Part shown: one piece after another, positions 51,929 to 61,845 of the stretch | How the letters are laid out: each line of letters begins with the position of its first letter | How positions within the stretch are numbered: the first letter of the stretch is position 1 | Translations under genes and position numbers: made by a program | Origin: Haliclona indistincta | Lineage: Eukaryota; Porifera; Demospongiae; Haplosclerida; Chalinidae | Length of the DNA stretch: 64,000 bases | Assembly: GCA_964017065.1 (NCBI GenBank) | Contig: OZ024787.1 | Location: 3,872,503 to 3,936,502 of the forward strand | Direction of reading: 5' to 3' | Notes under the pieces: generated by a model | The model's database searches: none | What the model saw: only the letters and a program-made list of their open reading frames with translations | Told to the model about the DNA's origin: nothing

Positions 51929-53010
51929 ATAATTGTATGTTATTGTGTTGCCCTTTATGTTGCTTTAGAGTATGATACCATACAAGATCAAAGGCGCCGA
52001 CAGTGCTCTATATTCCATAGTACGCACTGCCCATTGTTCAAACAGTGCTCTATTTTCCAAAACCCATTGTTCTACAGTGCTCTATTTTCCACCGCAGTGC
52101 TCTATCTACCAGGTGTTAACATGCCGATATGCAGTGAATTTAATTACAAAATATATGCGATGAAACACAAACAACTTTCATTTTGATAAAACACTAAAAC
52201 AATGTCGAACAGAGACTATTCAGTGTCTTTAACAGCGATCAAAAGGCCAGAAGAAAGCTAGACAGGAGGGCCACGCCGTTAGCAATGTAGCCTGGTGACG
52301 TCAGGTTTATCCAGGGCGCTACAGCTTCTCAAAGACAGGATGAAACCGGAAAGTAGCTACATGGCAGCGTAGCAAGTAGCTCGGCGTCACTGCTGATGTA
52401 CGTTTGATGGATACTTTCATCCACAAGGTTCGGTGAAGTCGTTCCTCACTGATTCATGATTCCTTCATAGCTTTAGCCCACTGGTAGTGGTAGTTAGATA
52501 AATAAGACACGTCTTCTTTTCTGGTGTTGAATTCTCTGCTCCTATCATATTCCCAAGTCGAAATCACAGCGCTCTCGTCCACAGCTTCCTTCCACCATGT
52601 GCTCGTGTAACGATTTCCGTAAAATTCCGTAAATTCCCATAATGGTAGCGTTTATACTGGACTGTCTTCGGCCTGCTAGCAGTATCCCTTATGGTAATTG
52701 TGCAAGGTCACACTCTAAACCTGTTAAAGCACCGCTCTTCTCGTGCTCTACGCAATATAATAGCACTCGGGTCGTGTCTCGAGACAAATAGAGCACTCGC
52801 CTTCGGCTCGTGCTCTATTTGCCTCTCGCCACGCCCCTCGTGCTATTATATTGCGTAGAGCACTCGGAGCGGTGCTTTAACTAGTACATAGAACATCAGT
52901 AGGAAACCACAATTTTCAGCATACACAAATATTTGATGTAGCTAGCTCCTATACAAAAAAATCAGGAAAAGAAAATTAAATTGCTGCTACATTATTATTA
53001 TTATTATTAG
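51929..53010. other. Candidate last intron / 3' flank of SRCR gene 2
   Basis: At 51998-52110 the motif AGTGCTCTAT is repeated four or five times. The middle (52120-52720) shows nothing recognisable. A large palindrome follows at 52725-52882 and then an (ATT)n tract leading to TTATTATTAG, a plausible splice acceptor. Confidence 0.45.
52725..52882. repeat. 158-bp palindrome with GTGCTCTA motifs
   Basis: GTTAAAGCACCGCTC...CGTGCTCTACGCAATATAAT on the left is mirrored by ATTATATTGCGTAGAGCACT...GAGCGGTGCTTTAAC on the right. The centre also contains inverted CAAATAGAGCAC/GTGCTCTATTTG. The GTGCTCTA motif is shared with the short repeats at 51998-52110, so both may derive from one element. Confidence 0.75.
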
Positions 53011-53327
53011 AAAAAATTCTTATGACCCTATATACAAACAGGTCTGACAAAGCACCTAATCAAGATACAATTGAACTTCCTAACATAAACACTGTATCTC
53101 AACCAGTGCCGTATGAAGATTGTCAACCCCCACCAGCTAAGACACACAACTACGCCAATTTTGCTGTGTATGACACTGTGAGTGATGATGATATTATGAG
53201 TGCAGAAACCACAGGTCACCTTGAGCAGAGGAATCCTGCACCAGCTGCAGACAAGGAACTTGCACAATTCTCATTTTCCAAGGGAGAGCAGGGCACTGGA
53301 GCATACTGTCAACTGAATCGACAGTAG
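53011..53327 (+). CDS. Tyr-motif cytoplasmic tail exon, probably of SRCR gene 2
   Basis: An open frame of 105 codons follows TTATTATTAG and ends with TAG at 53327. It is hydrophilic and Pro-rich, with tyrosine motifs PYEDC, NYANF, VYDTV and AYCQL (the last two fit Tyr-x-x-hydrophobic). There is no TM or signal peptide, so it looks like an intracellular receptor tail. The acceptor leaves two bases before the frame, which is phase 1. The candidate donor in the SRCR gene 2 TM exon is also phase 1, and the joined product is in frame. The joining is inference; as a stand-alone gene its first ATG would be at 53022. Confidence 0.55.
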
Positions 53328-53330
53328 CAT

Positions 53331-53537
53331 CATTAGTGTGTTTTGTCAAGTGTGTATAGTGAACTGTTACATTCCTATGTTTGTGTTGCCTGTACTAAAA
53401 ATAACTAGATTTAGCCATTGCACATTATTGGGCGGGGCTCAATCTATGCGTGGGCATGCATCGAGTGGGCATACCTGGCATGCCGTGATGCTATCTCGAG
53501 TGTTATCTAATCTGTAGGCGTATTTCAGTTGTTTGAA
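53331..53537. other. Short intergenic stretch
   Basis: No gene is seen. GGGCGGGGCTCAATC near 53431 resembles the GGGCGGGGCTCGTATCC in the DB element, suggesting a small repeat fragment. Confidence 0.35.
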
Positions 53538-53870
53538 ATGGCGGGCAACAGGAGGTGGAGCGCCAGCAAGAACCATCTCAACATCTACACCACGTACTAT
53601 GAAAGCTTCCTAGCTCTGTCTGTGAGTATCAGAGTAGACGGCAAACACCAACTGATGATGGAGACTCTCAGGAGTAGCCAGGCACCAGTGCTGCGATAGA
53701 GGGGCATCACCTTCACTACAGAGTACCTGAAGGAATCACTGAATGCACTAGTTTGTCCAATGCTGGGAGTACACAATGTAGCCAGAGTGAGACAAGGAGC
53801 TAGTCTGCCTCTCGTTGAAGTGGCCTGGGACTTTGCTGATGAGAAGGCTCTCGAGAGATTCTGTAAATGA
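53538..53870 (+). pseudogene. 110-codon ORF interrupted by one stop
   Basis: From ATG at 53538 the frame is open to TGA at 53868 except for TAG at codon 54 (53697). Codon-like composition is kept on both sides: MAGNRRWSASKNHLNIYTTY before it and GITFTTEYLKESLNALVCPM after it. I do not recognise the family. It may be an intronless pseudogene copy or a real gene with an assembly error. It lies between the SRCR tail exon and an F element. Confidence 0.5.
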
Positions 53871-53956
53871 ATGTCAAGTGGTTAGTGTTTCAACTTATAG
53901 TTTTAGTTCAAAAATCATATCATTGTATCAGGAAAACCACAAGAGAGACTGCATAT

Positions 53957-54810
53957 TTATGCCTCGGTGGGCGGAGCCACGAGGCATACAGTAGTCGTGG
54001 TGTCAGTCAGTCAGTCAGTCAGTCAGTCAGTCAGTCAGTCAGTCAGTCAGTCAGTCAGTCAGTCAGTCAGTCAGTCAGTCAGTCAGTCAGTCAGTCAGTC
54101 AGTCAGTCAGTCAGTCAGTCAGTCAGTCAGTCAGTCAGTCAGTCAGTCATTCCGTCGCAACGATTTCTCGTAGCTCGCTGAAAACTAATCGCTGAAACAA
54201 GCAGCACGGGTAGAAATCGATACTTGCTCGGATTTGAATTTTCAGAAGTTCGATTTTAAAGCTTATTTCGTAAGTTACCGCGTGAATTGCTCAATGCTCA
54301 CAGCTGGCTTAGTTTTGTAGCGCACGCTGAAAGTTAAGCTCTGAAACTAGCAATGCAAGTAGTACACGGTATTATCTCGCTCTATAGACATGTGAAAACT
54401 TTATACGAAGCTTTGTTCGTGAGTTATGCGGGCGCAATTTGCTCACCGGCTCGCCATCGAGCTGTTGCTGGCGATCTGGAAAGGCAAAGCTATCCACACT
54501 CCACAGTTGACAACCTAGGAGCTTATAGGGTAGAATTTCACTACAGGATAGCAGCACAGGTCCAGAGAAATTGTGTGAACAAGCTATGGAAGCTATCTAG
54601 TATGCATGGGCTGTACTGGACATTGTAGACACGCCCAGTTGAATTGTGGTCAGCACTGATTGGCTTCTGATTGTATAACTAAAGCACTGCATTGTGATTG
54701 CTGTACAGAAATCCTGTATACACGCATCTGCAGTTGCTGTGTTTGTGGAATGGTGGATTGTTGTGTTTGTGGATAATGTGTCATTCCACCGAGGCATCTG
54801 CACCTTAGGT
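53957..54810 (+). mobile_element. F element with (CAGT)n expansion
   Basis: The left end ATGCCTCGGTGGGCGGAGCC continues to ACGAGGCATA, forming a palindrome. (CAGT)n follows at 54003-54149, then about 600 bp shared with the other F elements (CTCACCG...GTTGCTGGCGATCTGGA, CAGAAATCCTGTATACACGC). The right end is CATTCCACCGAGGCATCTGC. Both ends therefore contain CACCGAGGCAT in inverted arrangement. No ORF is credible. It is a non-autonomous element. Confidence 0.75.
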
Positions 54811-54920
54811 GCTTCATATCCATAGTAATTGCCGCTATAAAGATAGCCTGTAGGATAGCCTAAAGGTTAAAGATATATAGCCTTTACTACGACAGCCTTA
54901 TCTTAAAGATACAGTGTTCC

Positions 54921-55480
54921 ACACGAATTAAGAGAGGGAATAATTGTGTGTTTGACATTTTTGCTTGATTTCTCTAGAATCATTTGTGCTTTATCATCCT
55001 CTATATCCTTACTGAATCTAATGCTCTATATGGCTTCTTGTCAGATGACACACACGCAACATAAATTTAGAAGACAGGCAGCAATTTGGAAAAAAACGTT
55101 AGGGAAAGAAGATAGATACGCTCTGTTATCACTGCATTGAAGCTGTCACCTCGGATGCTTATCTTTTGGCAGAGAGATTGGTGCTTCATCGGCGACAGAG
55201 AGCAAAAGTTGACCTTTCACGACGAGCCAAATGTTAGGGACAGGAATTCCAGTTCTACTGGTAGTTAAGCTCTAAAACTTCATGACTGTAATGCTAATAC
55301 ATTAATCATGAAAGTAGATCTCATGCACCTATAGCGTCTCTAGAAGCATATACAGCAAAAAGTGCGACTTCACTCTGCAAGAGAGCAGGTTTTAGCGGCC
55401 ATTTTGTTAGGTACAAACTATTGACGTGACGTCATACATTCCTAACATTAATTCACTCTCTTCGTGTGGAACACTGTAGC
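54921..55480. mobile_element. MITE with ACAGTGTTCCACACG ends
   Basis: ACAGTGTTCCACACGAATTA at 54920 is inverted at about 55458-55475 (CGTGTGGAACACTGT), with further pairing inside. The flanks on both sides share AGCCTT.ACTA and GATAGCCTTATCTTA, so the insertion lies in a locally duplicated sequence. No transposase is present. The CAGTGTTCC-type end is hAT-like. Confidence 0.65.
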
Positions 55481-56049
55481 TTTTACTATAATGATAGCCT
55501 TATCTTATCTATGTTAATGCAGAAGAGTCCCTTTTCTGTCACACGTACTATTATTTTGAACACATGAGCACCTGGCATACATGAACTGCCCAACATTGAA
55601 CAAACATCTTTATCACACAAAGCATCAGCACATGGGTTGAGCTCAAGCAACTTCACATAATATTATCTGTCAGCAAAGCTTCACTACGTACATTGTAGTA
55701 TTGTATGATGCAATATGAAACAACAATAATTGTTAATTAACTACTTACGGTGGTGGGATACTTCTACAGACTGCACCAAGGCTCAATTACCATACATGCA
55801 TGCCTTTGACAATACACGTCCAACCGACAGTAAATTCTTGCAAGCAGTTCAGTGTTTTCACACATGAGTAGCCGCCATCTTAATTCAAGGTCATCCCTAG
55901 ATATCATTGCCGATCGGCATTGATAATAGGTTATTTTATGTTCATCAAATCGACTATTATAATTGTCATTCTAGTATTACATTGCTATAATCTTAGCTGC
56001 ACTATTCTCTGTACATTGGAAAATGAATTACATTTGTTATAAAAATTAA
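55481..56049. other. Intergenic, with a repeat-A fragment at 55855-55925
   Basis: TTTCACACATGAGTAGCCGC, CATCTTAATTCAAGGTCATC and CATTGCCGATCGGCA match 290-360. The remainder shows no gene and forms the 3' flank of the glycosyltransferase gene on the minus strand. Confidence 0.6.
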
Positions 56050-57381
56050 TTAGACTGGTTTCTTGTTCAAACAGTCTCTCTTATACTCTAGCATATTCTG
56101 CTCCACAATCTTTTGCTCCATACAGTCCATCACTACATGATCATACTCCATAAAGTACTTGTTGTAAAAGAATATCGTGGTTTTCCTCGCCATGTAGTTG
56201 TAAAGAAGAGGAATATCACTAACACTTAATATACAAGAGGTGTGAACTGCTTTGCCAGCGCATTTCTTGCTGAAGAATGTCTTCACCAACATCACGTCCA
56301 TTTTTGAAGTCAGATGAAGTGTTGGTGCTTCAGGTAGCATGTAAGCTGTAGCATAGAACTCTTCATCAGGCATTAGAGCTGTAGACATGTAGCGATGAAG
56401 AGCTTGCACACGTGGGCTGGTGAGTAGAAATTGAACAAAATTTATTGAAGCACTGATGTAGTTGACTGATTTATACAGTTTAATTCCAAATGGCACTCTC
56501 CACAAGCGTGGACCCAATTTTTGCATTTTTCCATTCTTTGCTTTGTAGTGCGATTCAAATCTCTCTCGGTAGACATCTTTTGATACTTTGTAAGCATTGA
56601 TAACAGTATCTCCATTCAGTTTACTGAGTGTGTCAACCATTACTCTGTTGCTATTAAACGGTAGTTCTTTGCCACACAAGATGTTAGCGTATTTCCACTG
56701 TACAGGTTGGTAGTTGTAAGTTAAATATCGAAGACACGTCAACTGAGCATCAACCATACTGATGTGCATGTAGGTTACCTCGACTAAGTCATCGGGAATA
56801 ACAATATTATCAAAACAAGAGGCCAGTTTTCTGAATGCATGAATTAGATTCTTGGCTTTACCATCAGGATGGAGACAGTAGACATTGTGTGGTCGATATA
56901 TCGCTCTCAGTAGTCGCATTATCTGTTGAGGACTGTTGTGGAACAGAATCACATAAGCCAGTGGAAATTTTTTCTCAGTGTCTGATATGTAGAAATTATC
57001 CATTGACAGCAGATCTCTCACATAAGAGCAGTTCTTGGCTTTAGTATAAAACTCATCAATAGTCTCACTGTTGGTCCAATTCTTCAGTTCACTCAGCACT
57101 CTCTTCTGCTCTGTGCGATTCCCTACCTTCAACTTCTGGCAGCTAGCTTTAACTGAAGGATTGACGGTCGTGACGCGGAGTCCAATCCATGATTTGGCAG
57201 GTCGCACAGTGGTCTGACACGATGGCAGACTTAGGATTGGTGTTGACTCAAGAAACGTCAGTTCTCCACTGGATAATAGATCAATACTGTTCAGCAAAAG
57301 TAGCAGATACGCACACACACCAGTGACCATGAAGGCACAAGCTACGAAGAGCAGTCTTGATTTGACGAACCTGGCATACAT
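56050..57381 (-). CDS. GT14 family beta-1,6-N-acetylglucosaminyltransferase-like enzyme
   Basis: The intronless 443-aa gene encodes a type II Golgi-type membrane protein. A short basic cytoplasmic N-terminus is followed by a hydrophobic anchor (residues about 10-32) and a stem with sequons. The catalytic region carries AYVILFHNSPQQIMRLLRAI followed by YRPHNVYCLHPDGKA, then YANILCGKELPFNSN, and FVQFLLTSPRVQALHRYMST followed by LMPDEEFYATAYMLPEAP. These are the hallmarks of core-2/I-branching GlcNAc transferases (GCNT/GT14), including the Pro-Asp-Glu-Glu segment where the family usually has PDEh. The enzyme would add branching GlcNAc to O-glycans or poly-LacNAc. The exact acceptor is not deducible. 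Length is normal for GCNT proteins. The start is the first ATG, with a TATA box about 55 bp upstream. Confidence 0.87.
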   Translation of the reverse strand: MYARFVKSRLLFVACAFMVTGVCAYLLLLLNSIDLLSSGELTFLESTPILSLPSCQTTVRPAKSWIGLRVTTVNPSVKASCQKLKVGNRTEQKRVLSELKNWTNSETIDEFYTKAKNCSYVRDLLSMDNFYISDTEKKFPLAYVILFHNSPQQIMRLLRAIYRPHNVYCLHPDGKAKNLIHAFRKLASCFDNIVIPDDLVEVTYMHISMVDAQLTCLRYLTYNYQPVQWKYANILCGKELPFNSNRVMVDTLSKLNGDTVINAYKVSKDVYRERFESHYKAKNGKMQKLGPRLWRVPFGIKLYKSVNYISASINFVQFLLTSPRVQALHRYMSTALMPDEEFYATAYMLPEAPTLHLTSKMDVMLVKTFFSKKCAGKAVHTSCILSVSDIPLLYNYMARKTTIFFYNKYFMEYDHVVMDCMEQKIVEQNMLEYKRDCLNKKPV

Positions 57382-57430
57382 TATACTACGAACAAAAAAA
57401 ATTTATGATGTTTATCACTTATTTTTTCCC

Positions 57431-57483
57431 TCTTTTATATGACACGGATCCAATAACAGCAGTGCTATTGGATCCGTGTCATA
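57431..57483 (-). promoter_or_regulatory. GT14 promoter: TATA plus CCAAT palindrome
   Basis: On the minus strand ATATAAAAGAG (57431-57441) lies about 55 bp before the ATG. Directly upstream, 57440-57483 is a perfect inverted repeat with 17-bp arms (ATGACACGGATCCAATA and its complement) around a 10-bp loop. Each arm carries a CCAAT box. Two divergent CCAAT boxes beside a TATA box are compatible with NF-Y binding. Confidence 0.55.
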
Positions 57484-57672
57484 TCCTGAAGCTTGTGGTT
57501 TGATGATGAAGTATCTCTCATGAGAACTATGACTATGTAAAGATTTAATGCTGACTGTCTAACATTATAGTGTTGTTTTACGTAGTAGCCAGATTAATTC
57601 CATTTTGGTATTAGTATATTTCTCAGGATAAATTTATTCTAGTTTTAGTTATAGTAATCAGTATACTTATTA
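57484..57672. other. No feature recognised
   Basis: AT-rich upstream flank of the GT14 gene, ending at the F element. Confidence 0.4.
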
Positions 57673-58300
57673 TGCCTTGGTAGGCGGAGCCACGAGGCAT
57701 ACAGTAGTCCGTTTGCTTGGCATACAGTAGTTCGTTTTGCGGCGCACGCTGAACGATGAGCCCTGAAATTAGCAATGCAAGTAGAACTCGATATTATCTC
57801 GCTTTTGAACATTGGAAACTTGTATACAAAGCTTCGTTCTCGAGTTATGGCATGATTTGCTTACTTTGTTTGCCGTTGCTGGCGATCTGGACTTCTCCAA
57901 AGGCAAAGCTGTCCACAGTTGACTGCCTAGAAGCTGATAGGTTCAAATTTTTCTACAGGATAGCAGCGCATGTCCAGAGAAATCGTGTAAGCAAGCTATG
58001 GAAGCTATTTTGCTCGTGGTATGCGTGTGACTGCTGCTCACGCTAAACACTGTAGACACGCCCAGTTGAATTGTGGTCGGCAGCACTGATTGCATAACTA
58101 AAGCACTGCATTGCGACTGCTGTACAGAAATCCTGTATACATGCATCTGCAGTTGCTGTGCTTGTGGATTGTTGATTGCTTATGGTGTTAGTAAAAGCTG
58201 GATACCATTATCTCTATTATAATAATTTTTTTATTTGTCAGACAAAATAATATTGTATAATATGGAATTCCACCGAGGCATCTGCACCTTTGGTGTTTGT
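57673..58300 (+). mobile_element. F element without microsatellite
   Basis: ATGCCTTGGTAGGCGGAGCC starts the copy, with CACGAGGCATACAGTAGT repeated in part as GCTTGGCATACAGTAGTTCG. The body matches 54240-54800, including CAGAAATCCTGTATACATGC. The end is ATTCCACCGAGGCATCTGCA at about 58264. Where the 53957 copy has (CAGT)n, this copy has only about 15 bp. Confidence 0.7.
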
Positions 58301-58314
58301 TTTAGTTATAATAC

Positions 58315-58922
58315 GATCAAGAGTAAATAATAGAAGAGAGAGTATCCAACTCCAATATACCCGTCAGGGACACTCTCTGGAAAGTAACGTGACCAGCACG
58401 CGAGCTGATGACGTTTATCAGTATCAATTATTCATTGTGTAACGTCATGGCTTAGTACGCGGGTCCGCGATCGCGATTGCAACAGCACTTGAAAGTCAAA
58501 GCTATCATTTTCATTGACAACAAGTCGGATGCGTGCTGTAGACCCTGCAGGTGGATGCCTGTACCACAGTTTGGAGTCCACCAGAAGATGGCTACCTTTG
58601 GTCACGTTGCGTCCCTCACGAAAGTTAAGCCACCCATTATATTATTCTTCTCCCGCAGTGTTTAAGACAGAAATTAAACTATCTGGTGAAAGACTGGCTG
58701 CTCGCTTTGCCTGCGGAACGAAGTCGCTTGCTGCTTCTGCTGTTTATAGCTTCAAGGTGTAGGCGGCGCGACAACTAGCTACGTAGGCAAGATTTTCACT
58801 GCCACATATACGTCAGATTATGTCGATTTGCTCGCGTGCTGGTCACGTTACTTTCCAAAGAGTCTCCCTGACGGGTATATTGGAGTTGGATACTCTCTCT
58901 TCTATTACTTACTCTTGATACG
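58315..58922. mobile_element. 0.6 kb TIR element
   Basis: Arms of about 95 bp (58315-58412 and 58828-58922) are inverted: GAGAGAGTATCCAACTCCAA and TATACCCGTCAGGGA against their complements. Small differences such as CACTCTCTGGAAAG against CTTTCCAAAGAGTC show some age. The interior has an 82-codon ORF (58514-58762) without recognisable motifs. Confidence 0.75.
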
Positions 58923-58934
58923 ATTAGTATAGTA

Positions 58935-58990
58935 AAGAAATTTAGAAAGATTTCTATCGAAACAAAAAGATGTAGGGTTGTGAAACCTAG
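58935..58990 (+). repeat. DB hairpin-arm fragment
   Basis: AAAGATTTCTATCGAAAC.AAAAGATGTAGGGTTGTGAAA corresponds to the outer 45 bp of the DB arm. The rest is absent. Confidence 0.65.
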
Positions 58991-59067
58991 AGTGTCAGAC
59001 TGACAGTATATTATTACAACTAAAAGCCCAATACAACCAGACAGTATGTGTACTTGTTACAATACTA

Positions 59068-60072
59068 GCTAATCTCGCGGGCCAGACGTTCCGGGGGTGG
59101 GAACGTCTGCACTGGTCACTAACGCCAGGTTTTTGTGGCACAACGGAATTTCACGTCACGCTTTGAAATCACGTACATGTGCTCTGTTCATGTGCAATCG
59201 CGCCCCGATAGTCAAATCATATATATTACAGTACGGGATAGGAAAGCACTTAATTGGGTGGTCGATGCGCATTACCTTTGACGTCACACGACGATTACAT
59301 TTTCCGTGTATTTCCGCGTCCGTGTATTGTGCTCTCTGTGTTTTAAATAAACGGAGAATCTCTGATAGCACAGCCAAGAATTTCGCCTTTTTCACGGTCA
59401 AAGAACGACTAGTTGTCTGGATATCCAGCCCCGTACACATCGTAGGGTATGTACCGCTGGTTTAGAGCTTACAAAGCGCCACTGATCCAGCCAGTATGGA
59501 GAATTTGTGGCTACAAATCCTGACCAACGGAGACGAGTTCGTGTCTATAGCGGAAAAAGTATACTTCTTGGCAATGTACTAACTGGTTCAGTACACCCAG
59601 AGGACGAATGGCTTTGTATTAGTACCAAAAATCAAGTCATAGAACCTCTGCATCTTCGAGAATTTGTGTATACAGATCTGTAATCCGCCATTACAGTCAC
59701 AAATCTTCTATTTTTCGTGAGGTGCCAGTACTGGTATCCATTGAAGGCCGGTAGTATGAAACACGCAATCTTCAACAACACAATAAATGCACTAGAATAG
59801 CCCAGAGACAGCTTTACAGGCAAAAAACTACACAGCGCTCGTCTGCTACTAATTATTAATCACTGCTACGCGCGGTAATGCGCATCGACCACTTCGACGT
59901 GACGTCACGTAATACATTTTGGGAAATTTTAGTTCCCATCCGTACTGTAATATCTATGGTCAAATGGACTTATACTTATGAGGGCGCGCCGGAATGCTGG
60001 CGTCGCTCACAAAAACCTGGTGTTAGTGACCAGACGTTCCCACCCCCGAAACGTCTGGCCCACGAGACTAAA
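59068..60072. mobile_element. 1.0 kb TIR element with flanking duplication
   Basis: The left end (CTCGCGGGCCAGACGTTCCG followed by GGGGTGGGAACGTCTG and CTGGTCACTAACGCCAGG) is inverted at 59998-60072. Each TIR also holds an internal palindrome on CAGACGTT/AACGTCTG. The outer flanks are themselves duplicated: GTGTCAGACTGACAGTAT...CAACCAGACAGTA occurs at 58990-59050 and 60085-60140. The interior contains a possible captured ORF at 59486-59683. Confidence 0.75.
59486..59683 (+). pseudogene. Possible captured coding fragment in the TIR element
   Basis: A 65-codon open frame between two stops reads like protein (YGEFVATNPDQRRRVRVYSG, then LLGNVLTGSVHPEDEWLCIS). It has no ATG and no recognised domain. 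It could be a terminal exon of a host gene or of a lost transposase. Confidence 0.35.
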
Positions 60073-60314
60073 TACTAGCCTAGCTAGAGCATCAGACTGA
60101 CAGTATCAAAAAGCCCGATGCAACCAGACAGTACTTGTTACTTACCTCAGAATCCGCACTACCACAGCCAATTATATATTTTAAAAATAGTATCGTGCTC
60201 AAGATACATCTTCTCGGCAGCGATTGAAGACGATTCAGGCCTCGATCCAGGCAGAAGGCACCATGATCAGTTCTGAAGCACTCTTGCTGAAATCCGTTAT
60301 GTAATTAACTAGGC
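60073..60314. other. Flanking duplication, no gene
   Basis: 60085-60140 repeats 58990-59050. The rest is unique and non-coding as far as can be seen. Confidence 0.45.
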
Positions 60315-61083
60315 ACCGAAAGTGCTTATGCCTCGGTGGAATGTTATGCATACATGCCTGTCTGACTAAATACGCTGAACTGAAATACACAAGCAGTAAT
60401 GAAAGTCTGCTGTTGCTAGTTGAACATGATCTTGAGCTTATTATTTAGCAGTTGCTGTTACAAACATACACAGTAAAGTTAAACTGCAGCAGTTGTACCT
60501 TTCTGTACAGCAATCACAATGCAGTATAATAGTTATGCAATCAGAAGCCAATCAGTGCTGACCACTAATTCAACTGGGCGTGTCTATATTGTTCAGGGCA
60601 CAACACATACAACGAGCGAGATAGCGTCCATAGCTTGCTTACACAAATTCTTTAGACATACGATGTAACCTATCAGCTTCTAGGCAGTCAACTGTGGATA
60701 GTTTTGTCTACGGAGAACTCTAGATCGCCAGCAACGGCCATCGATCGCGAGGTAAGCAAAGCTACGCCATAACTCTAGAACGCAGCTTCATATACAAGTC
60801 TGCCGTGCTGTTCTGAAGTAAAGGCGAACTCACTAGCTGTAAGGCAGCCAGAATAGACAATTTTGTCTTTACATCAGCAACTAGATCGCCAGCCGGCGAT
60901 CGCGAGGTAAGCAATCACGCTATAACTCACGAACAGAGCCTTATAACCAAAATCCTTACAATTCATTGTCAAGCAAATATCGATTTTAGCTTGTTTTGCA
61001 CGTTTCAGCGCTTAGTTTTCAGCGAGCGACGAGAAATCCTGCCGACAGACAGACACACACACCGACACACACACACACACACA

Positions 61084-61159
<76 letters not shown>

Positions 61160-61200
61160 GACTACCGTATGCCCCGTGGCTCCGCCCACCGAGGCATAAT
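60315..61200 (-). mobile_element. F element with (CA)n/(GCAC)n expansion, reverse orientation
   Basis: It starts with CACCGAAAGTGC and TATGCCTCGGTGGAATG. It includes GTACAGCAATCACAATGCAG, CAACTGGGCGTGTCTA and two partial repeats of the CTAGATCGCCAGC...GAGGTAAGCAA segment (60720-60755 and 60880-60910). It ends with GTGGCTCCGCCCACCGAGGC ATAA at about 61195. The microsatellite at 61041-61158 is (CA)n-(CACG)n-(CA)n, at the position occupied by (CAGT)n in the 53957 copy. Confidence 0.7.
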
Positions 61201-61845
61201 AACTAGTAGTACAACTAGTAGGGGTATTTTGGAATGAGTACCGGGTAATTCGGAATGATTCCGGTATTGACCCCAGCTACTGCAAAACTTCAGATCGCCT
61301 GGATAAACTATTTCACCACGAGGTAGGTGAATCTGTTGGCTCTGCAACGAGCACTCGCTTGGTTGCAGTACGCAGTCATTCACGGTGTAAGAATGGACAC
61401 GACTAGCCACGCCTCCATGCTAGCTACCAAGTGAAACTTTGCTGTGTACTGGGGTCACTGGTATCTATTGAAGTTAGACAAAGATCAAAATGTGCACCAG
61501 GTAGCAGAGATTCTACAACGGCGATTTGATGAAATTCTGTTTGCTAGATTATTAGGCATTAACACAAATATTTAATGCAGAAACCATATAACACTTGTAA
61601 ACAAAGGCGTGTGGGGAGTTGAAATTCGTATTTATAACAATCCAAAAAGCAAAGCAGACAATACTGCAGCTTGAAACAGCTGTCAAGAGATTCAAGGAGT
61701 GGCAAAATATTATCTGCAAGATGTACAACATCCCAGCAACCATTCTACACGGGAAGTGAATTATGGAGCAACCTAGGACAGAAAGAAACGCACAAATCAC
61801 AGATCCATCATCATGCAAACATGCACAATACCTGAAATCATGCTG
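61201..61845. other. No gene recognised
   Basis: A short repeat of GGAATGA.TACCGG occurs at about 61231-61265. No coding motif or window-internal paralogue is seen. The stretch ends abruptly where the duplication of 48152-50306 begins. Confidence 0.4.

Noticed and set aside
53867..54181. ORFs with Ser-Gln/Val-Ser repeats
   Set aside because: They are the (CAGT)n microsatellite of an F element read in several frames.
60991..61206. His-Thr/Ala-Arg repeat ORFs
   Set aside because: Microsatellite-encoded in the F element; frames are open only because of the repeat.
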